This document shows, in pieces, positions 8,263-17,670 of a DNA stretch of 64,000 bases. The position numbers and the translations under genes are program-made. Numbering within the stretch: the first letter of the stretch is position 1; each line of letters starts with the position of its first letter. Origin of the DNA: Sediminitomix flava (GTDB lineage: Bacteria; Bacteroidota; Bacteroidia; Cytophagales; Flammeovirgaceae). A model generated the notes under the pieces. It searched no databases. It had not been told where the DNA came from and saw only the letters and a list, made by a program, of their open reading frames with translations. Location of the stretch: assembly GCF_003149185.1 (NCBI RefSeq), contig NZ_QGDO01000010.1, positions 62,001 through 126,000 of the forward strand, read 5' to 3'.

Positions 8263-9450
8263 ATGCCAGAGGCTGATTTTTTAAAGCTGCCGCTTATGAA
8301 ATTTGTAAAGAGAAAGAAGCTTGTTCGTAAGTCGAATAAACTTATAAATGCGAAGGAGAATACACCTTTAACGGCATTGGAGAGGAAATTAATGCTCTAC
8401 TCTGTTTCAGAGGTCAATGATGAAGGTAAAGTCAATTTTAGAATACAAGACCTATACGGAACGAGTAAGCTAAATACGAGCCATTACAGAAATGTTAGAA
8501 AGGCAGTTGAGAACTTGCTAAATGTTAAGGTTGTGGTGGAAGAGGGTGATGTTTCTGACGAAGACTGGAGAATCAAAGGAATGAATGTTTTTGATGTGAT
8601 TGAGGCTAGTCGTAAAGGAGGAAGCATTTCAGCAAGGTTCACACAATCTATGATTCCGCACATCACTAACCTTAAAAGAAATTATACAACATACCTCTAT
8701 GAGGCTGTATCGCCGTTTCGTTCAGACTTTAGCATCCGTATATATGAATTGTTAGTACAAGGTGTAGATCATTATTCTAAGAGAGAATTTGAACTTGAGG
8801 AGCTAAAAAGCAAGATTGGTATTAGCCAAATTAAGACTTACACTAATTTCAATCAGATACGTACTAAAGTTTTGGATAAAGCTTGTCATGAGATAACAGA
8901 AAAGTCAGATATAGATGTGACATGGGATATTTCTGGTAAAAAGGGGAGGAGAGTAAGTCATATAACCTTCTTTATGCAGCGTAAAACGGCCTCTGTTGAA
9001 CGATCTACCTCTGATAGTACAAAAGTAGAGGTGAAAGTTGATAAACAGCTAGAGCAGCAAATGAATACGATGAAGGGCTTAGGTCTATCTGAAGATCAGA
9101 TAAGATTAGTTCTTCAAATGAAACAATCTGAGGAAAAACTTAAAGATGTCGAGCCTGAGGTGGTAGAATCTACGACTTTATTCAATGAACAAGAAGGTGA
9201 GCCATTTAAGTTAGAACAAACAAGTATTCATTTAGATATAGTAGTAGAAGAAAGAAAATCTAGGTTGAGAGAGCGTCTGATTGGATATAAAGTAGCTCCT
9301 GAATTGGTTGAAAAAGTTGTTGAACATACGCAAGCGAGCAAAGAATCAGGGATTTGGAAGCATGTAACTTATCTTCAAAAGAATCCGAATGCTGTAGATA
9401 ATCCTGCCGGATATTTAACTTCTATCTTTAGAAATAATTATGGATTGTAG
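8263..9450 (+). CDS. rep: Rep_3-family replication initiator
   Basis: 395 residues. Residues about 12-245 match the RepB/Rep_3 initiator layout: VRKSNKLINAKENTPLTALE, then two winged-helix domains including FRSDFSIRIYELLVQ and YTNFNQIRTKVLDKACHEI, ending at VSHITFFMQRK. The C-terminal third is a Glu/Lys-rich extension of unknown role with a final region around YLQKNPNAVDNPAGYLTSI, a motif often seen at the end of plasmid initiators. An unusual strong purine run GAGGGGG (8248-8254) lies 8 bases before the ATG and supports this start. The iterons on both sides are its expected binding sites. The 33-bp shorter start at MKFVKRKK is possible. Confidence 0.92.
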   Translation: MPEADFLKLPLMKFVKRKKLVRKSNKLINAKENTPLTALERKLMLYSVSEVNDEGKVNFRIQDLYGTSKLNTSHYRNVRKAVENLLNVKVVVEEGDVSDEDWRIKGMNVFDVIEASRKGGSISARFTQSMIPHITNLKRNYTTYLYEAVSPFRSDFSIRIYELLVQGVDHYSKREFELEELKSKIGISQIKTYTNFNQIRTKVLDKACHEITEKSDIDVTWDISGKKGRRVSHITFFMQRKTASVERSTSDSTKVEVKVDKQLEQQMNTMKGLGLSEDQIRLVLQMKQSEEKLKDVEPEVVESTTLFNEQEGEPFKLEQTSIHLDIVVEERKSRLRERLIGYKVAPELVEKVVEHTQASKESGIWKHVTYLQKNPNAVDNPAGYLTSIFRNNYGL

Positions 9451-9452
9451 AT

Positions 9453-9520
9453 TTTTCATCTTTTTAGGTGCATTAGATTGTACCGAAAAAGATGAAAACT
9501 ACACCTATTAGGATGAATAT
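9453..9520. repeat. iteron cluster downstream of rep
   Basis: Three copies of the same repeat begin 3 bp after the rep stop codon: inverted at 9453-9473 (complement TGCACCTAAAAAGATGAA), direct at 9479-9499 (TGTACCGAAAAAGATGAA) and direct at 9499-9519 (TACACCTATTAGGATGAA). A second cluster past rep is common for handcuffing or incompatibility control; the role is inferred. Confidence 0.75.
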
Positions 9521-9592
9521 TGTTTATCATATTTTTCATTGCGAAAAAGCTAACATGTTTTTGTGAAAAACAATGTTTAAAAGTCAAACATT

Positions 9593-9632
9593 AGAGCGTT
9601 GAATTACAGATAGTTATTCAACGCTCTTTTTA
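9593..9632 (+). terminator. intrinsic terminator after rep and its iterons
   Basis: Perfect 12-bp stem AGAGCGTTGAAT (9593-9604) / ATTCAACGCTCT (9616-9627) followed by TTTTTAT. It closes the replication module. From 9633 to 9920 there is a leader region with a run of seven G at about 9759 and no gene. Confidence 0.9.
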
Positions 9633-9920
9633 TGATTAAAAATGTGAGATCGTCAAATTATTCATTTAGTATATTGACTTGAGAATAAATTTTATCCTAC
9701 AACCTGCTTAACATCAGCTAATATTAATTTTCATCTATAAAATAAAAATGCTTTAAAAGGGGGGGATTACAATTGAAGCATTAGGTTCTTTTGTTTTATC
9801 TATGTTTTAAAATTGTCTATTTGTGTTGAAAAGCGAAAAAGACAAGTTTACAGAATGAAATAATCAAATGATTGGTGTACAAAGTACAATTTTCGAGTAT
9901 AACACATACATCGTTTGATT

Positions 9921-12527
9921 ATGAAAAACATTTTTACTCACCTATTTTTTTGGGGTGCATCAATATTAGCCACCCAATCAGTCTTTGCCCAACAATATAC
10001 AGGGAAAGGCTATGCAGGAGGGGTTGCAGGAACAAACTATTCTGCCCCTTCAACAGAAATCACCGCTGAAACAGGAGCTAAGGTACTAGATGGAAGTATC
10101 ATTTTTGCTCAGAACTTTGACGTTGCAGATGATGCAGGTCCAGATTTCGACAAAGACAACGGGGTAACGTTCGAAATCAAATACAATGAAGACAAGCCTT
10201 ATACTGATGGCGGTGGTGGAGACATCAGAGGGTACTCTACGAAAGATGGAGACAATCCTGCTGATTTTGTAGCTATTCGTTTTAATAATGGTAACCATAC
10301 TTGGAGACGAAGTGGAAAGTGGGTTCGTTATTCAGTAGATTTTGCTGCTGGAGACTTCAACTTTATCTATCGTGCGAAAACAGATAATGGATTTTCAGAT
10401 CATAAATTCTTTATTCGTTTGTATGATCCTGCAGATATGAGTACTGCAGTGTTTGAGCATGAAATCGATTTGACAGAAGAAGGTGCATTCCCTGCCGCAG
10501 ATGGTGATACCTTCAACAAGGTCAGAAGAATTGGAGGAGGTAATAGCCAAACAGCTTGGTTTAAACTCTTAGAGAAAATCACTGTAGAAGCAAAAACTTA
10601 TGTGGTAGAAATTGATGATGCAATTACTAATGGACAGGCTCACTATGGTGAATTTGCTTTTAATGTTGCAGAAGAAATAGAAGAACCAACTGAACCAGAG
10701 ATCTCAATTGTTGTACCACTTAGCGAAAGTTATGTTTGGGATAGCACAGAGGTTAAAGTTAATGCATTTGACCCTGCTGTAGGCGATGAGAATGGTGATG
10801 GTGTAGATTCAGTGATGTTTGAATTGAAGGATGAAGCTGGAGCAGTCGTTGGTAAAGATACAATAAGAGTGTCTCCATTTGCATGGAAGTTTAATTCATT
10901 AGATCATGCAGATGGTAATTACAGTATTGTTGCTAAGGCTGCCTTCACAAGTGCTGTAGAAGCTAGCACAGAGCCTGTAAACATTAAAATTAAAAATACA
11001 CCTCCAGCAATATCTTGGGTCACTCCAATTAAAACTGAAGTAGAAGAAGGTGAAGAACCAGATCGTGCAGAAATTAAAGGAAATGCTTACCAAATAGAAG
11101 TATCAGTTGCTGACCCTGCTGTAGGAGTTGAGAATGGTGACGGTATCCTAAATGTTTACTTCCAATTGTTTGACAAAAGACCAGAAGCAACTCAAACAAC
11201 AGCCATCGAAACGTATACAGATGAAGACGGTCTTCCATATACATGGGTACTCGATACTGAACAGTATGAGGATGGTAATTATGAACTTAGAATAGGAGTA
11301 AGACTTCTTGAAGGTAAAACGGCTTGGTCATCGAACCCAGTAATGATTAAAAACATCAGTACGGAAGCAACTGTTAGTTTTGATGGCTTAGAAGATGATG
11401 ACGTTCTTTATGGCACTTATGATTTTTCAGTAATGGCTTATGACCCAGCTGTTGGTACTGATAACGGCTCAGGTGTTACATCTGTAGTTTATATGATTTA
11501 CGATGATGCTCAAAATGAAGTAAGTAGAGATACACTAGAAGTAGCTCCATATACCTACAGTGTTAATACTTTGGAAATGGCTGATGGAAATTACATGATT
11601 GATGCTGTAGCTTCATTCTCTGCAGCAGCACCAGAATTTGTTTCAAAATCATTCACTGTAAATAATGCTGTAGCAGTATCATGGACTTCCGAAACACCTT
11701 CTTCAGATGTATATGGTACTGTAGACTTTGAACTATCAGCACAATTAGATGCTGTAACAGATGGTGGTGGTGTTACTTCTGTGACATATGTTCTTTTAAA
11801 TGAAAATGATGAAGAAGTTGCAACTTCAGAATTAACTGTAGCTCCATTCGCTTGGAGCTTGAATACTGTTGAGTATGCTGATGGTAATTATAGTGTTCTA
11901 GCAGACGTATTGTTCATGAATGGCGTAGTAGAATCTGTAGATACTATTTCATTCGTTGTGAACAATGCAGCGACTGTTTCATGGGTAACTGCTTTTACAG
12001 CGGCTATTTCTGACACTAAAAGCTTTGAAGTATCGGCGTATTTAGATGTTTTAGGGACTACTCATGGCGAAGGAGTAACTTCAGTTACTTATACCTTATC
12101 TGACGCAAGTGAGAATGAATTAAGCTCAGTTACAGTTTCAGATGCACCATTCTCAACAGAGCTAGTAACTACTGAATATGCAAATGGTGATTATCTGATG
12201 GTCGCTACAGTTACATTCGAAAATGGTAAAGAAGTATCTACTGAAAGCTTAGCATTTACAATCTTTAATGCACCATTGTCAGCAGGAGATGATCTTAAAC
12301 TTGCTGGTGTAGCACCAAATCCATTCCAAGATGTCTTAACAGTTCTTCTGAATAAATCAGTAGCTACAACTATTGAATTATTAGACATCAACGGTAATGT
12401 CGTACTATTTCTTGAAGTAGAAGGAGTGGAGCAACAAGAAATTGCGACATCTCACCTAACTGAAGGTTTGTACATTTTAAGAGTTGTACAAGGAGACAAA
12501 GTTAGTACTTTGAAAGTAGTCAAATAA
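9921..12527 (+). CDS. secreted CBM6-like lectin with Ig-like repeats and T9SS sorting domain
   Basis: 868 residues from ATG at 9921, chosen over a TTG six bases upstream because it gives a clean signal peptide (MKNIFTH ... SVFAQ). Residues about 25-255 resemble a CBM6-type sugar-binding domain (GKWVRYSVDFAAGDFNFIYR). Five Ig-like repeats of about 95-105 residues follow. The first three carry DPAVGxxNGxGV, and each has an A(D/N)G(N/D)Y motif. The last 75 residues (APNPFQDVLTVLL ... GLYILRVVQGDKVSTLKVVK) are a T9SS type A sorting domain, so the protein is probably exported to the cell surface. No catalytic domain is seen. It stands alone between the replication module and the arabinose genes. 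A role in binding polysaccharide is inferred. Confidence 0.8.
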   Translation: MKNIFTHLFFWGASILATQSVFAQQYTGKGYAGGVAGTNYSAPSTEITAETGAKVLDGSIIFAQNFDVADDAGPDFDKDNGVTFEIKYNEDKPYTDGGGGDIRGYSTKDGDNPADFVAIRFNNGNHTWRRSGKWVRYSVDFAAGDFNFIYRAKTDNGFSDHKFFIRLYDPADMSTAVFEHEIDLTEEGAFPAADGDTFNKVRRIGGGNSQTAWFKLLEKITVEAKTYVVEIDDAITNGQAHYGEFAFNVAEEIEEPTEPEISIVVPLSESYVWDSTEVKVNAFDPAVGDENGDGVDSVMFELKDEAGAVVGKDTIRVSPFAWKFNSLDHADGNYSIVAKAAFTSAVEASTEPVNIKIKNTPPAISWVTPIKTEVEEGEEPDRAEIKGNAYQIEVSVADPAVGVENGDGILNVYFQLFDKRPEATQTTAIETYTDEDGLPYTWVLDTEQYEDGNYELRIGVRLLEGKTAWSSNPVMIKNISTEATVSFDGLEDDDVLYGTYDFSVMAYDPAVGTDNGSGVTSVVYMIYDDAQNEVSRDTLEVAPYTYSVNTLEMADGNYMIDAVASFSAAAPEFVSKSFTVNNAVAVSWTSETPSSDVYGTVDFELSAQLDAVTDGGGVTSVTYVLLNENDEEVATSELTVAPFAWSLNTVEYADGNYSVLADVLFMNGVVESVDTISFVVNNAATVSWVTAFTAAISDTKSFEVSAYLDVLGTTHGEGVTSVTYTLSDASENELSSVTVSDAPFSTELVTTEYANGDYLMVATVTFENGKEVSTESLAFTIFNAPLSAGDDLKLAGVAPNPFQDVLTVLLNKSVATTIELLDINGNVVLFLEVEGVEQQEIATSHLTEGLYILRVVQGDKVSTLKVVK

Positions 12528-12575
12528 TAAAATCGTATTCAAATAACACTGAATATATTTTGTCCAAAATCCATG

Positions 12576-12606
12576 AAGTCACCTCTTAAGGAGGTGACTT
12601 TTTTTG
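12576..12606 (+). terminator. intrinsic terminator after the lectin gene
   Basis: Perfect 10-bp stem AAGTCACCTC (12576-12585) / GAGGTGACTT (12591-12600), loop TTAAG, then a run of T. Between here and 12932 no gene was found; the only other element is the minus-strand terminator at 12790. Confidence 0.92.
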
Positions 12607-12789
12607 ATCTTGATTAAATAGTGTCTTCGGATCAGGACTTTGATAATTTCATCATATACTATCGCGTTCTACCGAAAACTAGATGCTTTCTTAGTCAAAA
12701 TCAGATTTTTTTTTATGCCTAAATTTTGAGTGATTATGGTTGTTTATCAAATGTTTATGTGAATATAGTTACTCTTTTTAAAAAGAATT

Positions 12790-12828
12790 AAGCAAAAAAA
12801 TAAAGCGAATAGCAAGGCTATCCGCTTT
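12790..12828 (-). terminator. intrinsic terminator of the araB-araD operon
   Basis: On the minus strand, AAAGCGGATAGC - CTT - GCTATTCGCTTT (one mismatch) is followed by ATTTTTTT. It lies about 105 bp after the araD stop codon. Confidence 0.85.
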
Positions 12829-12932
12829 AAGTGTTTTACCATTTTTAATCGACTGAATATTCGCTGTATAAACAAACTAATTCATGTAAAAAGAATATCT
12901 GTTTGAAGTTAGTTTAGAAGACTATATATATC

Positions 12933-13631
12933 TTATTGACCATAATATGCATTCGCACCGTGCTTGCGATAGAAGTGCTTATCTTTTAGTGTCTGTTTAA
13001 TTCTTGAAGTACCAGGATTGATCTGCAAGGTGATGCTTGACATCTTTGCAAGTTCCTCTAAAACAGCAGAATTATAGACGGCTTTTTCAGCACTTTTTCC
13101 CCATGTAAATGGCCCATGATTTTGTACTAAAATCATTTCAACTTCTTCAGGGCTCAGACCCTCTGAAGCAAAAGTATCTAAGATCAAGTTACCTGTCTCA
13201 TGTTCGTAATCTCCCTCAATCATCTCATCGGGAAGAATCACAGTACAAGGGATATCTTGCGTAAGATGATCGGCATGTGTTGTTCCAAAAATTGGAATAG
13301 AAACGCCAGCCTGCGCCCAAGCAACAGCATAGGTCGAATGTGTGTGACAAACACCTCCGATGTGATCCCAAGTTTTATATAATAAAGCATGCGTTTTTGT
13401 ATCTGAAGACGGACGCATGGAACCTTCAAGCACATTGTTATCAAAATCAACAATTACAATATCTTCTGGCTTTAAGTCTTTGTAAGGTACGCCACTTGGC
13501 TTAATCGCAAATAAGCCTTCAGAACGATCTACGGCACTTACGTTTCCAAAAGTAAAGATGACAAGCCCTAGCTCTGGGAGCTGCATATTGGCTTCATAAC
13601 ATTCTTCTTTAAGCGATTTGAACTTGCTCAT
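12933..13631 (-). CDS. araD: L-ribulose-5-phosphate 4-epimerase
   Basis: 232 residues from the start MSKFKSLKEECYEAN, which matches the usual 231-residue length; an upstream in-frame extension to 13742 lies inside araB and is discarded. It is a class II aldolase/epimerase. Zinc ligands are seen in CHTHSTYAVAWAQ and in the later NHGPFTWG region, with GNVSAVDR for phosphate binding. It converts L-ribulose 5-phosphate to D-xylulose 5-phosphate in arabinose catabolism, in the cytoplasm. It overlaps the 3' end of araB by about 23 bp, so translation is coupled. Confidence 0.93.
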   Translation of the reverse strand: MSKFKSLKEECYEANMQLPELGLVIFTFGNVSAVDRSEGLFAIKPSGVPYKDLKPEDIVIVDFDNNVLEGSMRPSSDTKTHALLYKTWDHIGGVCHTHSTYAVAWAQAGVSIPIFGTTHADHLTQDIPCTVILPDEMIEGDYEHETGNLILDTFASEGLSPEEVEMILVQNHGPFTWGKSAEKAVYNSAVLEELAKMSSITLQINPGTSRIKQTLKDKHFYRKHGANAYYGQ

Positions 13632-15285
13632 ATTTTTTAGATTCTGTATGTTCTTCAATAAAACTTCCGATTTTGCTGTATTCCTGATAAAGTCTTTCGT
13701 AGACTTCAACATTGGCAGCAATAGGTTGGTACTCTTGCTCAACCCCGTTACTGATATGATTCATTGCCGTGAGTACATCAGGATAAATTCCCGCAGCTAC
13801 AGCAGCATACATAGAGGCGCCAAGCGCAGGTGCTTGATCCGAACGCATTACTTTAATCGGTCTGTTCAACACATCAGCCATCGTTTGCATGACTAGCTTT
13901 GATTTTTTGGCTACTCCACCAAGTCCGACGACTTGATCAATCTTTACACCTTCACTTTCAAAACGATCCACAATTGCTCTCGAACCGAAGCATATAGCTT
14001 CCACTAATGATTTAAATATCTTCACTGCGTCCGTTCCCATATTCAAACCTGTAATCGCGCCTTTAAGAAGTTGGTTGGCATCTGGTGTACGGCGTCCGTT
14101 GATCCAATCTAAGCTGACTACTTTAGAATCAGCCACAGGAATTTCTAGTGCTTGTTCAGATAGTTTTGGTATGATTTGGTCGATTAAAGCCTCCGTATTT
14201 TCTAGTCCTAGATTCTTTAGAGGCCAGCTCAGCATATTTCTAAACCAAGCGAGTACATCTCCAAAGCCAGATTGACCAGCTTCAAGACCTACAAAATGAG
14301 GAATGATTGAGCCATCTACTTGACCACAAATACCCGAAACACAATTGTCACATACTTCTTCTGGAGTTGCTACAATCATATCACAGGTAGATGTTCCCAT
14401 CACTTTTACGAGTGTATTTGGACGGACTTCACCTCCCACAGCTCCTGCGTGCGCATCAAAAGTACCTACCGTAATGATCGTATCTTCAGATAGCCCTAAA
14501 CGTTGAGCCCACGCTCCGCAAAGCGTACCCGCAGTTTCTTCTGCTGTAAATGTTTCTCCATACAGACGGTCTCGTAAATCGGCCAAATAAGGGTCTAACT
14601 GCGTTAAGAATTCTTTTGGAGGAAGTCCACCCCAGTCCTGATGCCACATGGCTTTATGACCTGCAGCGCAACGACTTCTTTTGAAAGAAAGAATATCATC
14701 ACTTCCTGTCAATACAAAAGGAATCCAGTCACAGTGTTCTATCCAAGAAAAAGCAGCCTGTTTTACAGCTTCATCTTGCTTTGATACATGTAGCACTTTT
14801 GCCCAGAACCATTCAGAAGAGTAAATTCCACCTTCATATTTTGTGAAATCTTCTCCGTCCCAATTTTTCGCAAGTTCATTGATCTGATCGGCTTCTTCAA
14901 TTGCCGTATGATCTTTCCATAATACAAACATTGCATTCGGGTTTTCTGCAAATTCAGGAGTCAGTGAAAGTGGTACTCCTTGCTCGTTTACCGCAACAGG
15001 CGTGGAACCGGTTGTATCTACAGAAATTGCTTTGACAGCTGAATATTCGCTTTTATCTAAGACTTTTAATACTTCTTTGATGGTGTATTCTAAGCCTTCT
15101 AAATAATCGAGTGGATGTTGTCTGAATTGGTTGATAGATGGTTGGCAGTAGCTCAATGACTTCCAACGCTCATAAGCATGAACAGCTGAAGCTAAAACCG
15201 CTCCATTGCTTGTGTCTACAAGTACCGCACGACAGGAATCCGAACCATAGTCGATTCCTAACACCAAGTTTCTTGCATCATTCAT
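13609..15285 (-). CDS. araB: L-ribulokinase
   Basis: 558 residues, near the 566 of the E. coli enzyme. FGGY kinase fold: GIDYGSDSCRAVLVDT (residues 10-25) as the N-terminal phosphate motif, DTTGSTPVAV, the ribulokinase-typical GTFDAHAGAVGGEV, GLEAGQSGFGDVLAWF, and the C-terminal GLGGVAKKSKLVMQ and APALGASMYAA. It phosphorylates L-ribulose. It is first in a two-gene operon with araD. The isomerase gene araA, needed to make L-ribulose from L-arabinose, is not in the window. A terminator separates the transporter gene upstream, so araBD has its own promoter between 15286 and 15461. Confidence 0.95.
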   Translation of the reverse strand: MNDARNLVLGIDYGSDSCRAVLVDTSNGAVLASAVHAYERWKSLSYCQPSINQFRQHPLDYLEGLEYTIKEVLKVLDKSEYSAVKAISVDTTGSTPVAVNEQGVPLSLTPEFAENPNAMFVLWKDHTAIEEADQINELAKNWDGEDFTKYEGGIYSSEWFWAKVLHVSKQDEAVKQAAFSWIEHCDWIPFVLTGSDDILSFKRSRCAAGHKAMWHQDWGGLPPKEFLTQLDPYLADLRDRLYGETFTAEETAGTLCGAWAQRLGLSEDTIITVGTFDAHAGAVGGEVRPNTLVKVMGTSTCDMIVATPEEVCDNCVSGICGQVDGSIIPHFVGLEAGQSGFGDVLAWFRNMLSWPLKNLGLENTEALIDQIIPKLSEQALEIPVADSKVVSLDWINGRRTPDANQLLKGAITGLNMGTDAVKIFKSLVEAICFGSRAIVDRFESEGVKIDQVVGLGGVAKKSKLVMQTMADVLNRPIKVMRSDQAPALGASMYAAVAAGIYPDVLTAMNHISNGVEQEYQPIAANVEVYERLYQEYSKIGSFIEEHTESKKYEQVQIA

Positions 15286-15455
15286 ATTCCTTTGATTTTA
15301 GGTGTATTACTAAGCCTTTAAGTTCAATTTTTACCTAAAACTATTGTGAATAGCCCATATGCACTTGCTCATTTGTACGACGGATTGATTCAGAAAATAA
15401 AATGTGATTTCACTAAACGATTAGCCTATTTTTTGAATCAAAAATGACAAAAAGC

Positions 15456-15497
15456 ATAAAAAAACTCCCAAATCCATGAATTAGATATTGGGAGTTT
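15456..15497 (-). terminator. intrinsic terminator after the symporter gene
   Basis: Stem AAACTCCCAA (15462-15471) / TTGGGAGTTT (15488-15497) with a 16-base loop; the A run to its left is the U tract on the minus strand. It lies 33 bp past the symporter stop. Confidence 0.8.
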
Positions 15498-15529
15498 AAA
15501 TCTATTTGAACGCCTATGTAATTAAGGTT

Positions 15530-17203
15530 CTACCAGAAAATTAGATAAAGAACAGTCAAGATTCCACAAATACCAATAGACAAAGCATTGAAGACACCAT
15601 CTGTCTTAAATAATCCTTTCTCTAAACTAATACCTTTGTTTTCCTTTTTAGTAAGTAAGGAAACTCCAACACCTACAACTGCAAGGATAAGGCATACGAT
15701 AAACATACGGTCAAGGAAAGGTAGGCTTGGTAAAATCATTTTAGCTCCCCATGAAAGAGGGAATGTCAATGCAGCTACGGTAAAGGCACCATTCGCATTT
15801 GCACGCTTCCAGAAAAGTCCCATGGTGAAAATGACCAGAACTCCAGGAGTTACAAGTCCTGTAAATTCTTGAATAAATTGGAAGGCTTGATCTAAAGCAC
15901 CTAGCATTGGAGCTACACAAACCGCCAAAACAAGGGCAATTACAGAAACGATACGTCCGATTTTCACCAGCTGATTATCAGCCGCATTTACATTGATATG
16001 TCCTTTATAAATGTCCATTGTAAAAATGGTAGACGTACTATTGATCATCGAAGCAAGTGAAGAAACAATAGCAGCTGTCAAAGCAGCAAAAGCCAAACCT
16101 TTTAGACCTGTCGGGATAAATGTACTCAATAACCAAGGGTAAGCTTCGTCAGATTTTGTGATGCGCATAAAGCCTTCCGCAACATCAGCCCCTTCAGTTC
16201 CATTGATAGAAGCTACGCTACCCGATAAGTTGTAAGCCATAGGATCTTGGTTGATGACAAACGCAATGATCCCTGGCAATACCACAATCAGAGGCATGAG
16301 CAGTTTCAAGTAACCTGCAAATACAACACCTGTTTGCGCTTCTTTTAAACTTTTTCCTGCTAAAGCTCTTTGAATAATATATTGGTTCAAGCCCCAATAA
16401 GCTAGGTTTACAATCCAGATACCTCCGAGTAATGCCCCTAAACCAGGAAGCATATCATAAGCATCTACAAAACCACCACTACCGTCAGGAATCATAGTAC
16501 CTTTTTCAACAATCATTTTGAATTTTTCTGGTGCAGCCTCAAAAGCAGTTTGAACACCAGCCCATATACCATTTCCAATTGAAAGTGCATCTAATGCAAG
16601 ATAAGTAGTTAGAAGACCTCCAAATACCAAAACTACAACTTGAACTACGTCTGTCCATGCAACAGCTGAAAGACCACCATAAATAGAGTACACTGCTGCA
16701 AAAAGAGCCAATCCTATAATTCCATACATCATTGGAACACCCATGATGATATTCATACTCAGAGCACCCATGTAAAGGACAGAGGTCAAATTGACAAATA
16801 CATAAACAAGAAGCCAGAATACGGATAAACTCATACTCACTCTTCCATCAAAACGTTGTTTGAGGAATTGAGGCATGGTATATATTTCTTTTTTCAAGAA
16901 TATTGGTAAAAAGTATTTACCTACTAAAATCAATGAAGCTGCAGCAATCCACTCATAACATGAAATAGCAAGCCCAATGGCAAAACCTGAGCCTGACATT
17001 CCAATAAATTGTTCTGCTGATATATTTGAAGCAATTAATGAAGCTCCAATAGCCCACCAAGGCAAAGATTTAGATGCTAAAAAATAATCTTCCGCAGACT
17101 TAGATTCTCCTTTTTTATCTCTTGAAACCCACAGTCCCATACAGAGAATCACTAAACCATAACCGACGAAAACGGCGTAGTCCCAAAATGAAAAATTTCC
17201 CAT
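15530..17203 (-). CDS. sodium/sugar symporter (SSS family, vSGLT-like)
   Basis: 557 residues with about 13-14 hydrophobic helices. Diagnostic segments are SAEDYFLASKSLPWWAIGAS near the N-terminus, SNISAEQFIGMSGSGFA, YSIYGGLSAVAWTDVVQ and the later SSLASMINSTSTIFTMDIY. These are typical of the SGLT branch of solute:sodium symporters, which import sugars such as galactose, glucose or arabinose across the inner membrane. Its place upstream of araBD on the same strand makes L-arabinose or a related sugar the likely substrate, but that is inference. Confidence 0.9.
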   Translation of the reverse strand: MGNFSFWDYAVFVGYGLVILCMGLWVSRDKKGESKSAEDYFLASKSLPWWAIGASLIASNISAEQFIGMSGSGFAIGLAISCYEWIAAASLILVGKYFLPIFLKKEIYTMPQFLKQRFDGRVSMSLSVFWLLVYVFVNLTSVLYMGALSMNIIMGVPMMYGIIGLALFAAVYSIYGGLSAVAWTDVVQVVVLVFGGLLTTYLALDALSIGNGIWAGVQTAFEAAPEKFKMIVEKGTMIPDGSGGFVDAYDMLPGLGALLGGIWIVNLAYWGLNQYIIQRALAGKSLKEAQTGVVFAGYLKLLMPLIVVLPGIIAFVINQDPMAYNLSGSVASINGTEGADVAEGFMRITKSDEAYPWLLSTFIPTGLKGLAFAALTAAIVSSLASMINSTSTIFTMDIYKGHINVNAADNQLVKIGRIVSVIALVLAVCVAPMLGALDQAFQFIQEFTGLVTPGVLVIFTMGLFWKRANANGAFTVAALTFPLSWGAKMILPSLPFLDRMFIVCLILAVVGVGVSLLTKKENKGISLEKGLFKTDGVFNALSIGICGILTVLYLIFW

Positions 17204-17670
17204 ATATCTTGTTATCTGAAATTTTAAAAGTGTGGACTTAAAGAATGAAAGTCCTACTATTTAATCATACTTATTTTTCTGTATTGTCAATCAGTGAAAT
17301 ATGGGTGAGTCCTAGTGATTCGATTCTTTATCAAAATAACCTAAATGTACAGCGAGTAGGTTAAGGTAAATAGAAGATACAAATGGACAGTTATTCTGTT
17401 TTCTATTTAGATGTATCGATGAATTTTTAAAATAACTTGTATTCAGTCCATAGTTACATATTAAATAGGCTATAAAAGCATCAATAAGACTATTTCTAAG
17501 TATGAAATGAATAGTTTTTAAGCTTCTAAAGCCATAAGAAAGAGAAGATTAAAATATGGAGATCAGAGTAGTTGATTTAGATTGCATTTTAGTCATATTG
17601 TATTAATTACACTTATGAATTTGTGAAAAGGGGACGAAAGCATAATTATTAGAGAAATCTAATCTTTTTC
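17204..17670. other. divergent promoter region, symporter / sulfatase
   Basis: 467 bp with no gene. It must hold promoters for the minus-strand symporter and the plus-strand sulfatase. The only dyad noticed is a short GGACTT (17234-17239) / AAGTCC (17249-17254) 31 bp before the symporter start. Its role is unknown. Confidence 0.5.

Noticed and set aside
9872-10069. 65-codon plus-strand frame overlapping the lectin start
   Set aside because: It overlaps the signal-peptide region in another frame and has no recognisable features.
13632-13742. N-terminal extension of araD (37 codons)
   Set aside because: It lies inside araB in another frame, and the shorter protein matches the known family length.
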